Shown: positions 43,843 through 53,423 of the stretch, piece after piece
How the letters are laid out: each line of letters opens with the position of its first letter
Numbering within the stretch: the first letter of the stretch is position 1
DNA from: Ruminococcus hominis
GTDB lineage: Bacteria > Bacillota > Clostridia > Lachnospirales > Lachnospiraceae
NCBI RefSeq assembly: GCF_014287355.1
Contig: NZ_JACOPE010000001.1
Coordinates: forward strand, 3,162,001-3,226,000
Length of the DNA: 64,000 nt
Reading direction: 5' to 3'
Program-made: the position numbers and the translations under genes
Notes under the pieces: model-generated
Databases searched by the model: none
What the model was told of the DNA's origin: nothing
What the model saw: the letters and a program-made list of their open reading frames with translations, nothing else

Positions 43843-43857
43843 TGTTCTTCTCCAGTG

Positions 43858-44265
43858 CTATTTTAATTTATTCAGAATCTCTTCTTTATCTTCATCTGTT
43901 AATGTTCCAAGTTTCCATCCAAGTCCTACATTATCATCTTTGTATCTTGGAATCATATGCATATGGAAATGGAAAACTGACTGACCGGCCACTTCTTCAT
44001 TGTTCTGTACTATATTGTATCCGTCACATCCCAATACATCTTTTAATTTGTTAACTTCTTTTTTCGCAAGTACCAAAACTTTTGCCGCAAGCTCATCATC
44101 CAAATCATACAGATTTCTATAATGTTCTTTTGGTAAAATCAGTGCATGTCCTTTTGATGCCGGGTTCAAATCCAGAATCACGCGAAAATCATCATCTTCA
44201 TACAGTGTTGCTGATGGAATCTCCCCCGCTGCTATTTTGCAAAAAATACAATTATCATCTCTCAT
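43858..44265 (-). CDS. hit: HIT-family nucleotide hydrolase (HinT-like)
   Basis: The 135-residue protein has the histidine-triad motif HFHMHMIP and the N-terminal zinc-type start CIFCKIAAGEIPSATLYEDD. HIT proteins hydrolyse AMP-linked substrates such as adenosine 5'-phosphoramidates. The length and motif order are canonical. It is upstream of the sigma gene on the same strand, with a short gap. Confidence 0.93.
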   Translation of the reverse strand: MRDDNCIFCKIAAGEIPSATLYEDDDFRVILDLNPASKGHALILPKEHYRNLYDLDDELAAKVLVLAKKEVNKLKDVLGCDGYNIVQNNEEVAGQSVFHFHMHMIPRYKDDNVGLGWKLGTLTDEDKEEILNKLK

Positions 44266-44389
44266 GACAGTTCCTTCTTTCTAAAAAATTTTATACTGTT
44301 TCCAGTATATCCCATTTTTTCGGAAAATAGAAGAATAATAATTTTTCTTTTGCATTTTCGACAGTTTGTCTGTTTTGTTCACTTTCGTA

Positions 44390-45253
44390 TCACATAGAAT
44401 CTGAATCCTCGTCTCCTTCAAGTATAAAATCATTCCAGCTTCCCCAACGGTTTCTCTTTAACCTCTTTGCAGCCTTTCTCCATGACTTCCAGGTACCGCC
44501 TTCTTCTCTGATTGCCTGCATCCCTTCCTCTACTTCATAATACCCTTTTGTATCTTCCGGGTCATACTGTTCTTCCTCTTCCGTAAGACGAAACACATTT
44601 CCATAATCTTCTGCAATTCGCATCTGGACACCTTCTGCCTTTTCTCCAAACATCAGGCGGTTTCTATTCTGCCTCTGTTCTTCTCTCCACTCTTCCATTG
44701 TACGTTTTCTCTCTTCCTCATGAGCTTCGTACTGTTTCATAATTTCTCCCAGATTATAGTTTTCCTGCAGCGTTGCTTTATGCAGTTCATATGCCAGAAC
44801 AATCCCATTTGTATCTCCATAATCCAACGTTCTCACAAAATATTCTGTCAACTGATGAAAGGACTGAGTGAGTTTTCCGTCCCATCCTGGAAGATAACAA
44901 AAATACCACTGTTTTTCATTTAAGAAAATATATTCCGGATCTAATATCAGGCAATTGGGATTTAACATATAATTTTCCAGCTTTTCTATTATCTGAAGAA
45001 GTTCCATCACCAATAACTGAATTTCTTGTTGTTGGATTGGTTTCTTTTCATAAATAACAGCCATCGTTTGAAACCCTTTTGTTTGATACGTGTATTTGCT
45101 TCTTCCGTCTAATGCCGCACCTCTTACCGGCAGGATTCCAACAATCGGATTTTTTTGAAGCATCGGAATCTGATAATCTTCTTCATATGATTGGTCCAAA
45201 TAAATATGTAAATTGCTTTGATTTAATTTTGATTCGAATTGCGCCTGAAACAT
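44390..45253 (-). CDS. DUF6382-type protein of the tad locus, FHA domain absent
   Basis: The N-terminal ~170 residues match the DUF6382 pattern found in Firmicutes tad loci (LDGRSKYTYQTKGFQTMAV, then FYFLN-type segment YIFLNEKQWYFCYLPGW). Relatives usually end in an FHA domain. Here the C-terminal ~110 residues are charged and low-complexity, and I see no FHA motifs. It is the last gene of the operon. The ATG at 45253 with GAGG is preferred over a GTG four codons earlier. A role in pilus assembly or signalling is inferred from context. Confidence 0.7.
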   Translation of the reverse strand: MFQAQFESKLNQSNLHIYLDQSYEEDYQIPMLQKNPIVGILPVRGAALDGRSKYTYQTKGFQTMAVIYEKKPIQQQEIQLLVMELLQIIEKLENYMLNPNCLILDPEYIFLNEKQWYFCYLPGWDGKLTQSFHQLTEYFVRTLDYGDTNGIVLAYELHKATLQENYNLGEIMKQYEAHEEERKRTMEEWREEQRQNRNRLMFGEKAEGVQMRIAEDYGNVFRLTEEEEQYDPEDTKGYYEVEEGMQAIREEGGTWKSWRKAAKRLKRNRWGSWNDFILEGDEDSDSM

Positions 45254-45261
45254 ATTTTTCC

Positions 45262-45690
45262 TCACTCGCTTTCGCTATTCTTTATTGCCTTTTCTAGAAT
45301 TGCTTTTCTTCTAATCTTCTTTTCCGGATTGACAACCGGTGCTCTTTGCCTGATATGAAGTTTCATTTTCTTCTTTCTTGCATAAATATCTACGTCTACC
45401 CATTCTTTCGTCACTGATGTTGTAACCTCAGTTTCTGCAAATAAAATTAACTTTCCACCGATTCTCTCACGGCAAAACTGTTCTGCAGCCACACTCTCTC
45501 CCGGCCATCTCTTCTGCTGTGCCCCAACAGTTGCTGTTTCTGTCGCCGCACCGATTAAAATTTGTTTATCATGATAATAAAATGAAGTGTAAACAACGAG
45601 CACAAACACCATAAAAATAATTGGCATCAAATATGCCATTTCAACTGTTATAACACCCTGTACTTCTTGATATTTTTTTATTCTTCCCAT
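45262..45690 (-). CDS. TadE-like pseudopilin (second)
   Basis: The 142-residue protein has the TadE-type N-terminus QGVITVEMAYLMPIIFMVFV (Glu after a small residue, then a hydrophobic helix). A basic C-terminal half follows. TadE-like proteins are minor pilins processed by the prepilin peptidase encoded just upstream. It is within the tad operon and overlaps the frame of the next gene's alternative start. Confidence 0.8.
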   Translation of the reverse strand: MGRIKKYQEVQGVITVEMAYLMPIIFMVFVLVVYTSFYYHDKQILIGAATETATVGAQQKRWPGESVAAEQFCRERIGGKLILFAETEVTTSVTKEWVDVDIYARKKKMKLHIRQRAPVVNPEKKIRRKAILEKAIKNSESE

Positions 45691-45697
45691 ACTTGCA

Positions 45698-46144
45698 CTA
45701 TCCCATCAATATCACCGCAACATAACCTATACACAAAAACGGAATGAAAGGCATGCTTTGTTTTTTAGCTCCTTTATTCCACACTAATAGTAATATTGCT
45801 ATAAGTGATGCACCAAGAAATGAAATCATCAATACGATTAGCAAATCCCATAAGCCCAAACAAATTCCCAGAATTAGGATAACAATTCCATCTCCATAAC
45901 CGAATGCCTCTCTCGTAATCTTACTAATTCCTAGAAATACAATTCCCACAGCTGCACCCGACACAATAAGGATTGGAGAAATCGACGCTCCTTTTAAACT
46001 TTTCCATATCTGCATAACAATTGCCGTTATCCCGCCTACACCTAACAGCCATATTGGAATTTTACGTGTTCGAATATCAATCACCGATAAACAAGTCAAA
46101 TATACAATCCATACGCCCTGATTTAATTCGCACATTTGCTGCAT
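45698..46144 (-). CDS. Prepilin peptidase (TadV/CpaA, A24 family)
   Basis: This aspartic membrane protease matures Flp-type pilins. The two catalytic Asp regions are CLSVIDIRTRKIPIW and EAFGYGDGIVILILG. It has about five membrane helices and lacks the cytoplasmic methylase domain of PilD, as in CpaA/TadV. The ATG at 46144, after AAGGAGAGC, is preferred; the longer frame to 46207 overlaps the upstream gene heavily. It overlaps the TadE-like gene upstream by 22 bases. Confidence 0.85.
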   Translation of the reverse strand: MQQMCELNQGVWIVYLTCLSVIDIRTRKIPIWLLGVGGITAIVMQIWKSLKGASISPILIVSGAAVGIVFLGISKITREAFGYGDGIVILILGICLGLWDLLIVLMISFLGASLIAILLLVWNKGAKKQSMPFIPFLCIGYVAVILMG

Positions 46145-46980
46145 GCTCTCCTTCCTCCTGCTTGTGATTTTTTGACAGAACGAATAGATCTCTTTAAACT
46201 GCTGCAATTCAATGAATTATGATATTTTGTTCCATAATCAGCAATATAAACTCCCGACATTGTGCTGCCATGTACACAATGTTCACAGGCATAATATCGT
46301 CCTCCTGACTCATTTCGATATCCTGACAGTGCTGACTGGGGCACAAACTGAATCTGTACATGTAATGCTGAACACTGATAATTCGTATGATAAACACTCC
46401 CCGTATCTGCTATATATACAATACTGTCATCCTCGTCATCCAATCCATTGTGTGGATATCCGGTCCACGCCTTAATTTCAATCTCCTGTCGGATTTTTTG
46501 TCCCACATGCATATGCTGTGGAAACGGCAATTTCACTCGATAGTTGACATAAATATGTACCACTTCATCTCCCGTATCGTAATAAGAAGTAAAGCAATGA
46601 ATTCCTGCACTTCCACCATCGACAATACTTCGATCCAATCTCTCTGCCCCAACCACATTGACAATATCCGCTTTTAATTTAATCGGATTTAACACTGACA
46701 CAATCGGGATCTGCTCTGCTGCCAGTTTTCCTGCATGCTGCGCCGCAGCTGAAACGCTAAAACGAATACTTTGTATTTCTAAAATATATACGATACACAA
46801 TATTGCAAATAAAAATATCGGTATTGCCATCGCTGCCTCTACAGTCACACTGCCATTCGTATAATCCTTGCCTTTATTTTTTCTATTCCTCCGCTGTTTT
46901 TGTACAGTACTGATTTTAGGATCTGATACAGGTACCTTTTCCTGCACTTTTTTAGATGAGTAATTATAATTTTGCACCAT
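46123..46980 (-). CDS. TadE-like protein with duplicated Cys/His C-terminal motif
   Basis: A basic N-terminus leads to the pseudopilin helix GSVTVEAAMAIPIFLFAILC, then a beta-rich domain (VHIYVNYRVKLPFPQHMHVG). The last ~100 residues contain two copies of a V-Y-I-A-D...YH-x4-C-S-x-L...AC-x2-C unit (SVYHTNYQCSALH with YYACEHC; TKYHNSLNCSSLK with RRACSKC). This resembles small metal-binding modules also found at nuclease and surface-protein ends. It could bind zinc or stabilise the exposed protein. The tandem module fused to TadE is unusual in my experience. Confidence 0.75.
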   Translation of the reverse strand: MVQNYNYSSKKVQEKVPVSDPKISTVQKQRRNRKNKGKDYTNGSVTVEAAMAIPIFLFAILCIVYILEIQSIRFSVSAAAQHAGKLAAEQIPIVSVLNPIKLKADIVNVVGAERLDRSIVDGGSAGIHCFTSYYDTGDEVVHIYVNYRVKLPFPQHMHVGQKIRQEIEIKAWTGYPHNGLDDEDDSIVYIADTGSVYHTNYQCSALHVQIQFVPQSALSGYRNESGGRYYACEHCVHGSTMSGVYIADYGTKYHNSLNCSSLKRSIRSVKKSQAGGRRACSKCAN

Positions 46981-47111
46981 GCGGATTTTCCTTTCTAAAG
47001 ATTTTCACATTTTATTTTTTTGAGGGATTTATAAATGCCGAAAAGGCACCCGTATCAAACCCCAAAACCAGCCTGTTTTTGTACTCTGTTTATAAGAACT
47101 ATTCATCACTT

Positions 47112-48470
47112 TTATTGTGATTCATACCCAAATTTACATGGGAACTGATATGTTTTCCCGTTCCAGATTTCTGCCTTGTTTTGTAGCTTCATCCTTGTAA
47201 CACATGAATCTGCACGAAAATATCCCAGATTATTTTCATGTATCAGATTTTCTTCTACCCTGTCTAACGTCCTCATCGTAATCTCTGAATTTTGTTTCAG
47301 AAGTAAAAGTATTTGCAAATATTGGGTATATTTCATACCATTTTCATCATCTCTTCCCTCTTGCGTATCCAGTGCGGTTCCTAGAAGAAATAACGAACTC
47401 AACTGCAATTGCCAGTTTGAATCATCTTTTATCATTGCTACACGATTACCTGACAAAAGTGCTCGTATATCTATCACACTTTCTCCGAAACCCCATAGCA
47501 TTAAAATTATCTGCTTTGCTGTCTCCATCAACTCCGGCTGTAGTAAAATCACCGCAACGGTAGCCGCCAATGCCGCTGCTTCTTCCTGCCTTTGTACGCT
47601 TCCCATCAAGTATCCGTAGTTTAATGCAAAACGTGCCGCCATCAACCGTTTTATAACTGCTTCAAGATTCTCTTTATCTGACGATTTCCCACACAATATA
47701 TATTCCAGTTCATAGTCCAATGTCCGATTTTCTGATTTCTTTTCAACAGCTGAACTAAAATGTTGTTCTATATATTGTTCAAATAATACTCTTTCTTCTA
47801 ATCCTCCAACTCCTACTCTTGCAGGAAAACTTCCTCTGCCTCCGTTTAAGGTACGACCTGACAATTGCTGTTCTTTCGATATTGATCTGTTCGATAAAAT
47901 AAAATTCTTCGGCAAAGCCAGTGCCAAAAGTCCTGATGCCTGCATCTGAAGTAATTCTGAGGCTTCTTCCTCTATAACACTTCCGTTTTGTAATAATTCA
48001 TTTTCCATCTGTTCTGTCAACTGACTGCCTTCTATCTCTCTTTCTTCCCATTGTGCAGATAAACCAATCATATTCTGTATGCTTTGAATTCCTGTCTGTT
48101 GTTCCATAAATGCCAGAACTTGTTCCCTGAAAGCCTGTCCCTGATTATCTGTCAACATCTGTATTTCCGAAATCTCCTGTTCGATTCCGGCACTTCCATA
48201 ATATGCAAGTCTGTCCAGAATCCGATTCTCGTCGTATTGTCCTGACTGGTAAGAAGCATCCAACGCAAACACTTCATATTCCTTCCATAATTCCTTTTGA
48301 TATTCTCCAAATATTGAAAAGATTGCTCGATCCACATCCAATCGCTTTTGATTCTTTGTGGTTTGAATTGTCGCACTTTCAATCAGTGCAAAAATAAATG
48401 AAATAAGTAGAACAAAAATTAAACTTAGAAATGCTGTAATTTCCCCTGATACCTTTCTTTTACATTGCAT
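47112..48470 (-). CDS. DUF5702-type tad locus membrane protein (TadG-like)
   Basis: The 452-residue protein starts with a TadG-like membrane anchor (GEITAFLSLIFVLLISFIFA) and a region with EYEVFALDASY typical of DUF5702. A long extracytoplasmic part rich in Gln/Glu helices follows. Its ATG overlaps the stop of the pilin gene by a few bases. Proteins of this type are conserved in clostridial tad loci; their exact role in pilus assembly is unknown. Confidence 0.8.
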   Translation of the reverse strand: MQCKRKVSGEITAFLSLIFVLLISFIFALIESATIQTTKNQKRLDVDRAIFSIFGEYQKELWKEYEVFALDASYQSGQYDENRILDRLAYYGSAGIEQEISEIQMLTDNQGQAFREQVLAFMEQQTGIQSIQNMIGLSAQWEEREIEGSQLTEQMENELLQNGSVIEEEASELLQMQASGLLALALPKNFILSNRSISKEQQLSGRTLNGGRGSFPARVGVGGLEERVLFEQYIEQHFSSAVEKKSENRTLDYELEYILCGKSSDKENLEAVIKRLMAARFALNYGYLMGSVQRQEEAAALAATVAVILLQPELMETAKQIILMLWGFGESVIDIRALLSGNRVAMIKDDSNWQLQLSSLFLLGTALDTQEGRDDENGMKYTQYLQILLLLKQNSEITMRTLDRVEENLIHENNLGYFRADSCVTRMKLQNKAEIWNGKTYQFPCKFGYESQ

Positions 48471-48685
48471 CAGATACCTGCACTTTCACTTGTAATCTTT
48501 TCAAAAATTGTATTTACCAAATCTGTCAACTGATTCTTAAAAATAAGAACCAATGCAATAATCACGACCAAAATTAACAACAATTCTATAACCGACATTC
48601 CAGACTGGTCTTTCAGAATGTTTTTAATTTTTTCTGCTTCTTTCTGTAGTCTTATCTTCCCCATTAATGTAATTTGTTTTATCAT
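48470..48685 (-). CDS. flp: Flp-type (type IVb) major pilin
   Basis: The 71-residue pilin has a charged leader ending in the DQSGMSVIELLLILVVIIAL segment, the Gly-x-x-x-x-Glu processing pattern of prepilins, and a short helical tail. A GGAGGGA site lies before the ATG. It is encoded between tadC and the DUF5702 gene, the usual place in these loci, and should be the pilus subunit. Confidence 0.85.
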   Translation of the reverse strand: MIKQITLMGKIRLQKEAEKIKNILKDQSGMSVIELLLILVVIIALVLIFKNQLTDLVNTIFEKITSESAGI

Positions 48686-48710
48686 AATATCCCTCCATAT
48701 CCTACATACC

Positions 48711-49988
48711 TTATATTTGCAATGATAAAAATGCCGGTACGATAATCATCAGCAATACAACCGCCAGCATCAAGAACATTGGAAATAATATCTTCGTTCC
48801 CGCCTTTTCTCCCAACTGTTTTGCTGTGTTTTTCCGCTCATCAAACGCTGTATCTGCCTCCTGTCTCAATAATTCAGTCAAGCCTTTTGTGCCTTTTTTT
48901 AGGTTCTGTGACAACATTGTTCCAAACTTTTTGTATACTTGTAATCCACAACGTTCACCAAAGCGTTCATAACATTCATTTTCTGCCATACCTCCTTTCA
49001 TCTCATGCATGGTGTATGCCATCTCTTCATATACTTCTCTTTCAACTTTTTCTTTTTTCCTTTTTCCTTCTTCTACACTTACTTCCCGTCTTTTCTCCTG
49101 TTCATAATCGTTGACAATCTTATTCCACGCATTTCTTGGTGTCATACCGGCTCCAAGAAAAAGTGTAAAACGACTTATCATTTTAGGATAATCCAATGCT
49201 AATTGCTGCTCTCTTTTTGAATGTGTTTCCTTTACCTTTTGTTTTTCTGACACGTACATCAACACTGCCATAACAATACCGATCAGAAGTACTGCTGCTG
49301 CACGTAGATTCTTTGCATATTTCCAGATTATAACCTCCCCGTTTATACTTGTTGGAAGTAACATCCGTTTCTCTGTCTCACTTAACCTGTCCTGCTTATC
49401 TACCTCTGCGTTTAAATTTGATATCAGTTTTTCCATATCTGTCTGTTTCGGTGGCAATATTCTTGCATAAAGAAAATACATCTCCTTTATTTTCTCATAA
49501 GATAACGTAGCTCTCAGTTCAACTATGCGTCCTTCCTTTGGTAAATCATCATTCTGAACTTTCCCCTGCAAATTCAACACTTCATAATTATCCAGTTCCC
49601 AGGACACTTTAATCCCCGTATCGGGAATATTACGAATAAGATTCAGATTACTTCGCACCTCATCAAGACTTCTATTATCTCCTAATATCAGCTTCTCCAG
49701 CTGAACTTCTGCCTTGGCCAGTTCTCGTTGTAATTCTGCCTCCGTATATTTCTGTTCGTGGATTCGGACAGTATATGGTTCTTTGGCATCTCCGATCCAT
49801 ACTTGTAAATCTTCTTGTCTGTCTCCTTTACCTTGCTTGTTACGTTCCACATAATTTATCCCTTCTTTCGTCATCGGAAGACTCTTAAAATTATCTGCAA
49901 GAAAAAGAATCAAAGATAATATTCCTGCTGTAAGAAGAATTATCCCTATTTTTTTCTGCATCGTATTCCGATTTTCTTTAAACTTCAA
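48711..49988 (-). CDS. tadC: Type II secretion F-domain protein TadC
   Basis: This 425-residue inner-membrane platform protein has an N-terminal membrane helix (IGIILLTAGILSLILFLAD), a long extracytoplasmic insertion, a second helix (AAAVLLIGIVMAVLMYVSE), a T2SSF domain (MISRFTLFLGAGMTPRNAWN, then YKKFGTMLSQNLKKGTKGL) and a C-terminal helix. It starts with TTG and overlaps the end of tadB by 11 bases, so the two are translationally coupled. It pairs with TadB. Confidence 0.82.
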   Translation of the reverse strand: MKFKENRNTMQKKIGIILLTAGILSLILFLADNFKSLPMTKEGINYVERNKQGKGDRQEDLQVWIGDAKEPYTVRIHEQKYTEAELQRELAKAEVQLEKLILGDNRSLDEVRSNLNLIRNIPDTGIKVSWELDNYEVLNLQGKVQNDDLPKEGRIVELRATLSYEKIKEMYFLYARILPPKQTDMEKLISNLNAEVDKQDRLSETEKRMLLPTSINGEVIIWKYAKNLRAAAVLLIGIVMAVLMYVSEKQKVKETHSKREQQLALDYPKMISRFTLFLGAGMTPRNAWNKIVNDYEQEKRREVSVEEGKRKKEKVEREVYEEMAYTMHEMKGGMAENECYERFGERCGLQVYKKFGTMLSQNLKKGTKGLTELLRQEADTAFDERKNTAKQLGEKAGTKILFPMFLMLAVVLLMIIVPAFLSLQI

Positions 49989-50676
49989 TGTGTACCATCT
50001 TCCTTCCCATGTAATATGCCGCTATATAAATAATCAGGCACACACTCATCAACATGACTCCTGCAGCACTTCCATACAAGACAGATAAGAACTCCGGAAA
50101 TGTAAAACGCATATACAGTACCATACCTAACGGGATCATACACATCACTTGAAATTCTAAGCTCTTCGCCGCTAACATCGTCTGGATCTCCCGCTCTACT
50201 TCCATCTTGTCTCCTATCATGCGGATTGACTCTTTTAAAATTGTAATGCTGTCTCCACCCATCCGCTTGGCTGTCGCAAACACCACCGCAAAATCTTCTG
50301 CATCTTCTTGTTGAACTCTTTTGGCAAACACCCACAATACATGTTCGGCAGTCTGATTCATACTTAATTTATGTGTCATAAGTTCAAACTCCTGACATAT
50401 ACGGCTATCCTTTGAATGTAATGTTTGCAACTCCTTTTCTGTGGAGCGAATCGCATTCTCTACCGAATATCCCACCTTCAAGGAAGACGCCATGATCTGC
50501 ATTGCATCTCGAAACTGCATACGGAATTCCAATTCTTTTTTCCTGCAGCACTCTTCTCTCCACTGCTGAAAATATCCGATTGCAACCGGCAATAAGACAA
50601 CACCTGCAATCCATGAATCATAAAATAAATATGCTAAGAGCAAATCCAGTACAATAGCCTTTGTAATTGCAACCAT
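49978..50676 (-). CDS. tadB: Type II secretion F-domain protein TadB
   Basis: A membrane platform subunit with helices near the N-terminus (ITKAIVLDLLLAYLFYDSWI) and C-terminus (GSAAGVMLMSVCLIIYIAAYY). The cytoplasmic T2SSF part has FRDAMQIMASSLKVGYSVEN and FATAKRMGGDSITILKESIR. The ATG at 50676 follows GTAAGGA, whose TAA is the tadA stop codon. The longer frame to 50736 lies within tadA and is rejected. Confidence 0.85.
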   Translation of the reverse strand: MVAITKAIVLDLLLAYLFYDSWIAGVVLLPVAIGYFQQWREECCRKKELEFRMQFRDAMQIMASSLKVGYSVENAIRSTEKELQTLHSKDSRICQEFELMTHKLSMNQTAEHVLWVFAKRVQQEDAEDFAVVFATAKRMGGDSITILKESIRMIGDKMEVEREIQTMLAAKSLEFQVMCMIPLGMVLYMRFTFPEFLSVLYGSAAGVMLMSVCLIIYIAAYYMGRKMVHIEV

Positions 50677-50683
50677 GTATTCC

Positions 50684-51898
50684 TTACGCTGTATATCCTG
50701 CTGCCAGCAATTTGTCCCGATGAACCAATTCCGCACTCTTCACCAGTGTTCCTTGAATCTTTCCACCTCGCATTCCCTCCTCTCGAAATTCATATAGCGT
50801 CTGTGTCTGAATCCGACCATTCTCAAATCCTAACACCTCCACTATCTCCAGCACCTTTCTTGACTTGTCCCTCAATCTTCCCAAATGAATAATAATATCT
50901 AATGCAGATGCAATCTGTCTCTGAATTGCCGTTAAAGGAAGGTCTATTCCCATCATCATCATCGTTTCTAATCGATGCAACATATCGGTCGGATTATTTG
51001 AATGTCCGGTGGACATAGAGCCGCTGTGCCCGTTCAACATCGCCGATGATATCATGTCCACAGTCTCATCTCCTCTTACCTCTCCGACTACGATACGATC
51101 CGGTCGCATTCGAAGTGCCGATTTGATCAAATCTCTGATTGTCACCGCTCCTTCTCCTTCCAGATTCGCATTTCTCGCTTCCAGCCTTACAAGATTCGGG
51201 ACCCCCTTTATCTGTAATTCTGCATTATCTTCAATCGTGATGATTCGTTCATCCTTTGGAATATAGTCCGATAAGGCATTTAAAAAAGTTGTCTTCCCTG
51301 ATCCGGTTCCGCCACTCACAAAAATATTATATTTGGCTTTGACAAGCATCTTTAAAAATTCTACCGCCTCTTCTGTGATACTCTGCCATTCAACCAACTG
51401 TTTCATCGTCACCTTTTCTTTTGGAAACTTTCTGATCGTCATGATCGGACCATTCAAAGCCACTGGTTTCAACACAACATTCACACGTGAACCATCTTCC
51501 AATCTGGCATCTACGATTGGAGACAATTCATTTACATAACGATTCGTTCCTGATACAATCTGCTGGATCACATCTTCCAATTTTTCCTGCGATAAAAACG
51601 TCTTGTCAGAGCGGACTATTCTGCCGTCCCTCTCCACAAATATGTGATCCTTTCCATTAATCATAATCTCCGTGATTGAATCATCCTCTACCAGCTCCTG
51701 TAACACATCCAATTTACGAAAAGAATGAAACAATCGTCTGCTCAACCGTATCTGCTCTTTCAATGGCAAATACTCTTCCTCCGAAAATTCCTGTAACACA
51801 CTATAGATAATCTCGGATAATTCTTCGTCTTCCATCTCTCTTGTAAGGTCTATCCGTTCCATCACCCGTTCATATAGCTGTTCTTCTTGTATATTCAC
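50684..51898 (-). CDS. tadA: Pilus assembly ATPase TadA/CpaF
   Basis: This secretion ATPase powers Flp pilus assembly. Walker A is FVSGGTGSGKTTFLNALS. The Asp-box region (RIITIEDNAELQIKGVPN) and Walker B-containing segment (RPDRIVVGEVRGDETVDMIS) follow, then the His box GSMSTGHSNNPTDMLHRLE. At 404 residues it is a compact CpaF. It is directly downstream of the TadZ-like gene. Confidence 0.94.
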   Translation of the reverse strand: MNIQEEQLYERVMERIDLTREMEDEELSEIIYSVLQEFSEEEYLPLKEQIRLSRRLFHSFRKLDVLQELVEDDSITEIMINGKDHIFVERDGRIVRSDKTFLSQEKLEDVIQQIVSGTNRYVNELSPIVDARLEDGSRVNVVLKPVALNGPIMTIRKFPKEKVTMKQLVEWQSITEEAVEFLKMLVKAKYNIFVSGGTGSGKTTFLNALSDYIPKDERIITIEDNAELQIKGVPNLVRLEARNANLEGEGAVTIRDLIKSALRMRPDRIVVGEVRGDETVDMISSAMLNGHSGSMSTGHSNNPTDMLHRLETMMMMGIDLPLTAIQRQIASALDIIIHLGRLRDKSRKVLEIVEVLGFENGRIQTQTLYEFREEGMRGGKIQGTLVKSAELVHRDKLLAAGYTA

Positions 51899-51906
51899 GT
51901 TATCTT

Positions 51907-52815
51907 CTACCTCATTCTTTTTTGAATCGTTTTCTCCAAAACCTGTTCTTTTCCTGTTTTACGCAAATTTTCCGTATACTCTGCAAGCTTTGTCATTGCT
52001 GCCCGCTCTTCGATATATGGTGTGTAAACAGTATGGCATGCCTCCAAAATTTCAAACAAACCATTCACACTGTCTCCCAAATCCAAAATAATCTTCTCAT
52101 AAATGCACTGATTTAAAATCTGTTGAAATAATTGTAACCATTCCTCTTTTTGTATCGCCTGCATATCCAAAATATATGGCATCGGTTTAATATAATCTAA
52201 CTTCTCAAGCTGACCTGCCATCATACTGATCCGCATCCCGAGATTTCCCTTTTCCTGACGCAAATAATAAATCAAATCTGCCAGTGTCTGCTCTGTTGGA
52301 TCGGTAAAATAGTAAGACGAACCCGCATATCCTTCCAGATTCAAATACAATACCGGTTCCCGCTCCGCTAATTTCTTTCCCAGTGCAAGAGCGAACCTTG
52401 TCTTGCCAATTCTATGAATTGGAGAATACACCCCGATCAATTGTCCTCCTCTTCGTGCCCTTGTACTTCTCTGCGTCTCCTTTCTCTTAACTCTTCTTTC
52501 CAACATCTGTGCACGTATTGCTTCTGCACTCTGATATCGATAAACACCAATCTCTCCGTCTTCCAATGCACTCCTTTTATCTTGTACTAACACAAACTTC
52601 CTTACCGCCGGAATCTGCCTTCTTTTTTCTTTTGGACATTCTTCTCCTGTCAGCAATGCATAAATCTTCTTCTCTTTTGCAAATTGCTCCGCGTCCTGCA
52701 TACTGTGGAAAAGATAAAACTGTACTTCCGGTGACTTACTCTTTGTTAATACTTGAAACAGATTTTCCGAATATTGTTTTTGAGAATCACAAATTACAAC
52801 ATTTTTTACATACAC
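51907..52815 (-). CDS. tadZ: TadZ/CpaE-like localisation ATPase
   Basis: This protein opens the tad operon. The N-terminal ~100 residues resemble an atypical receiver domain (KNVVICDSQKQYSENLFQVL). The rest is a MinD/ParA-like domain with a degenerate P-loop (GVYSPIHRIGKTRFALALG) and a later ILDLGDSVNGLFEIL. Such proteins localise the pilus machinery at the pole. The GTG at 52815, just after AGGAGGACAAA, is preferred over an ATG 10 codons upstream that precedes the ribosome site. Confidence 0.75.
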   Translation of the reverse strand: MYVKNVVICDSQKQYSENLFQVLTKSKSPEVQFYLFHSMQDAEQFAKEKKIYALLTGEECPKEKRRQIPAVRKFVLVQDKRSALEDGEIGVYRYQSAEAIRAQMLERRVKRKETQRSTRARRGGQLIGVYSPIHRIGKTRFALALGKKLAEREPVLYLNLEGYAGSSYYFTDPTEQTLADLIYYLRQEKGNLGMRISMMAGQLEKLDYIKPMPYILDMQAIQKEEWLQLFQQILNQCIYEKIILDLGDSVNGLFEILEACHTVYTPYIEERAAMTKLAEYTENLRKTGKEQVLEKTIQKRMR

Positions 52816-53097
52816 TTTGTCCTCCTGTCTCTCTACACACCACACCTATAGTCCTATAGAGTTTGTCCGTATTTTACTTTGATTAATTCAACTTGAAACA
52901 TTGTTGCGAAATATGCAACGGAATTCATAATTGATAATTGAATGATATACTTGCTCATCCAATCCCTAGAAATATCCAAATCAGATTGATTTGAAATGAA
53001 ACAGCAGATGTGATAACTACTGTGTGAATCGTATTATAAACGTGTATTTTTTATTTGTCCAGATAGATTTTTCATCTTTTTTGTTTTTGTGAAATCC

Positions 53098-53307
53098 TCA
53101 CAAATTTTGAAAAATTAAGATACTATATAACAGACATACCCCAGGTACTCCAAGCGCCCCGCTTGTAACCAACGAAGCTGCGTTAATCCCCACATTTAAC
53201 GATGTTTGATCCGGTAACACATAATGATTTATAAAAAAGATCAGTGTTCCTCCAACAAGCGCACGAATAAAAAATGTCACAAAAAAAGATGCCAGCTTAC
53301 GAAGCAT
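53098..53307 (-). CDS. bofA: BofA-family pro-sigma K processing inhibitor
   Basis: In Bacillus, BofA holds back the SpoIVFB protease that activates sigma K. The 69-residue protein has two hydrophobic segments and the signature GINAASLVTSGALGVPGVCL. It is shorter at the N-terminus than the Bacillus protein. It is a single gene on the origin-proximal side; bofA is also near oriC in Bacillus, which supports the synteny argument. Confidence 0.85.
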   Translation of the reverse strand: MLRKLASFFVTFFIRALVGGTLIFFINHYVLPDQTSLNVGINAASLVTSGALGVPGVCLLYSILIFQNL

Positions 53308-53423
53308 ACCATACCTCCGTCCAGAATTATTTTACCCAATTGTTATCCACTAAACAATTTAGATACACCATTCTCATTTCCTGAAATATCTATATGCTGC
53401 TGACATCTTCTTTATGTTCTTTA

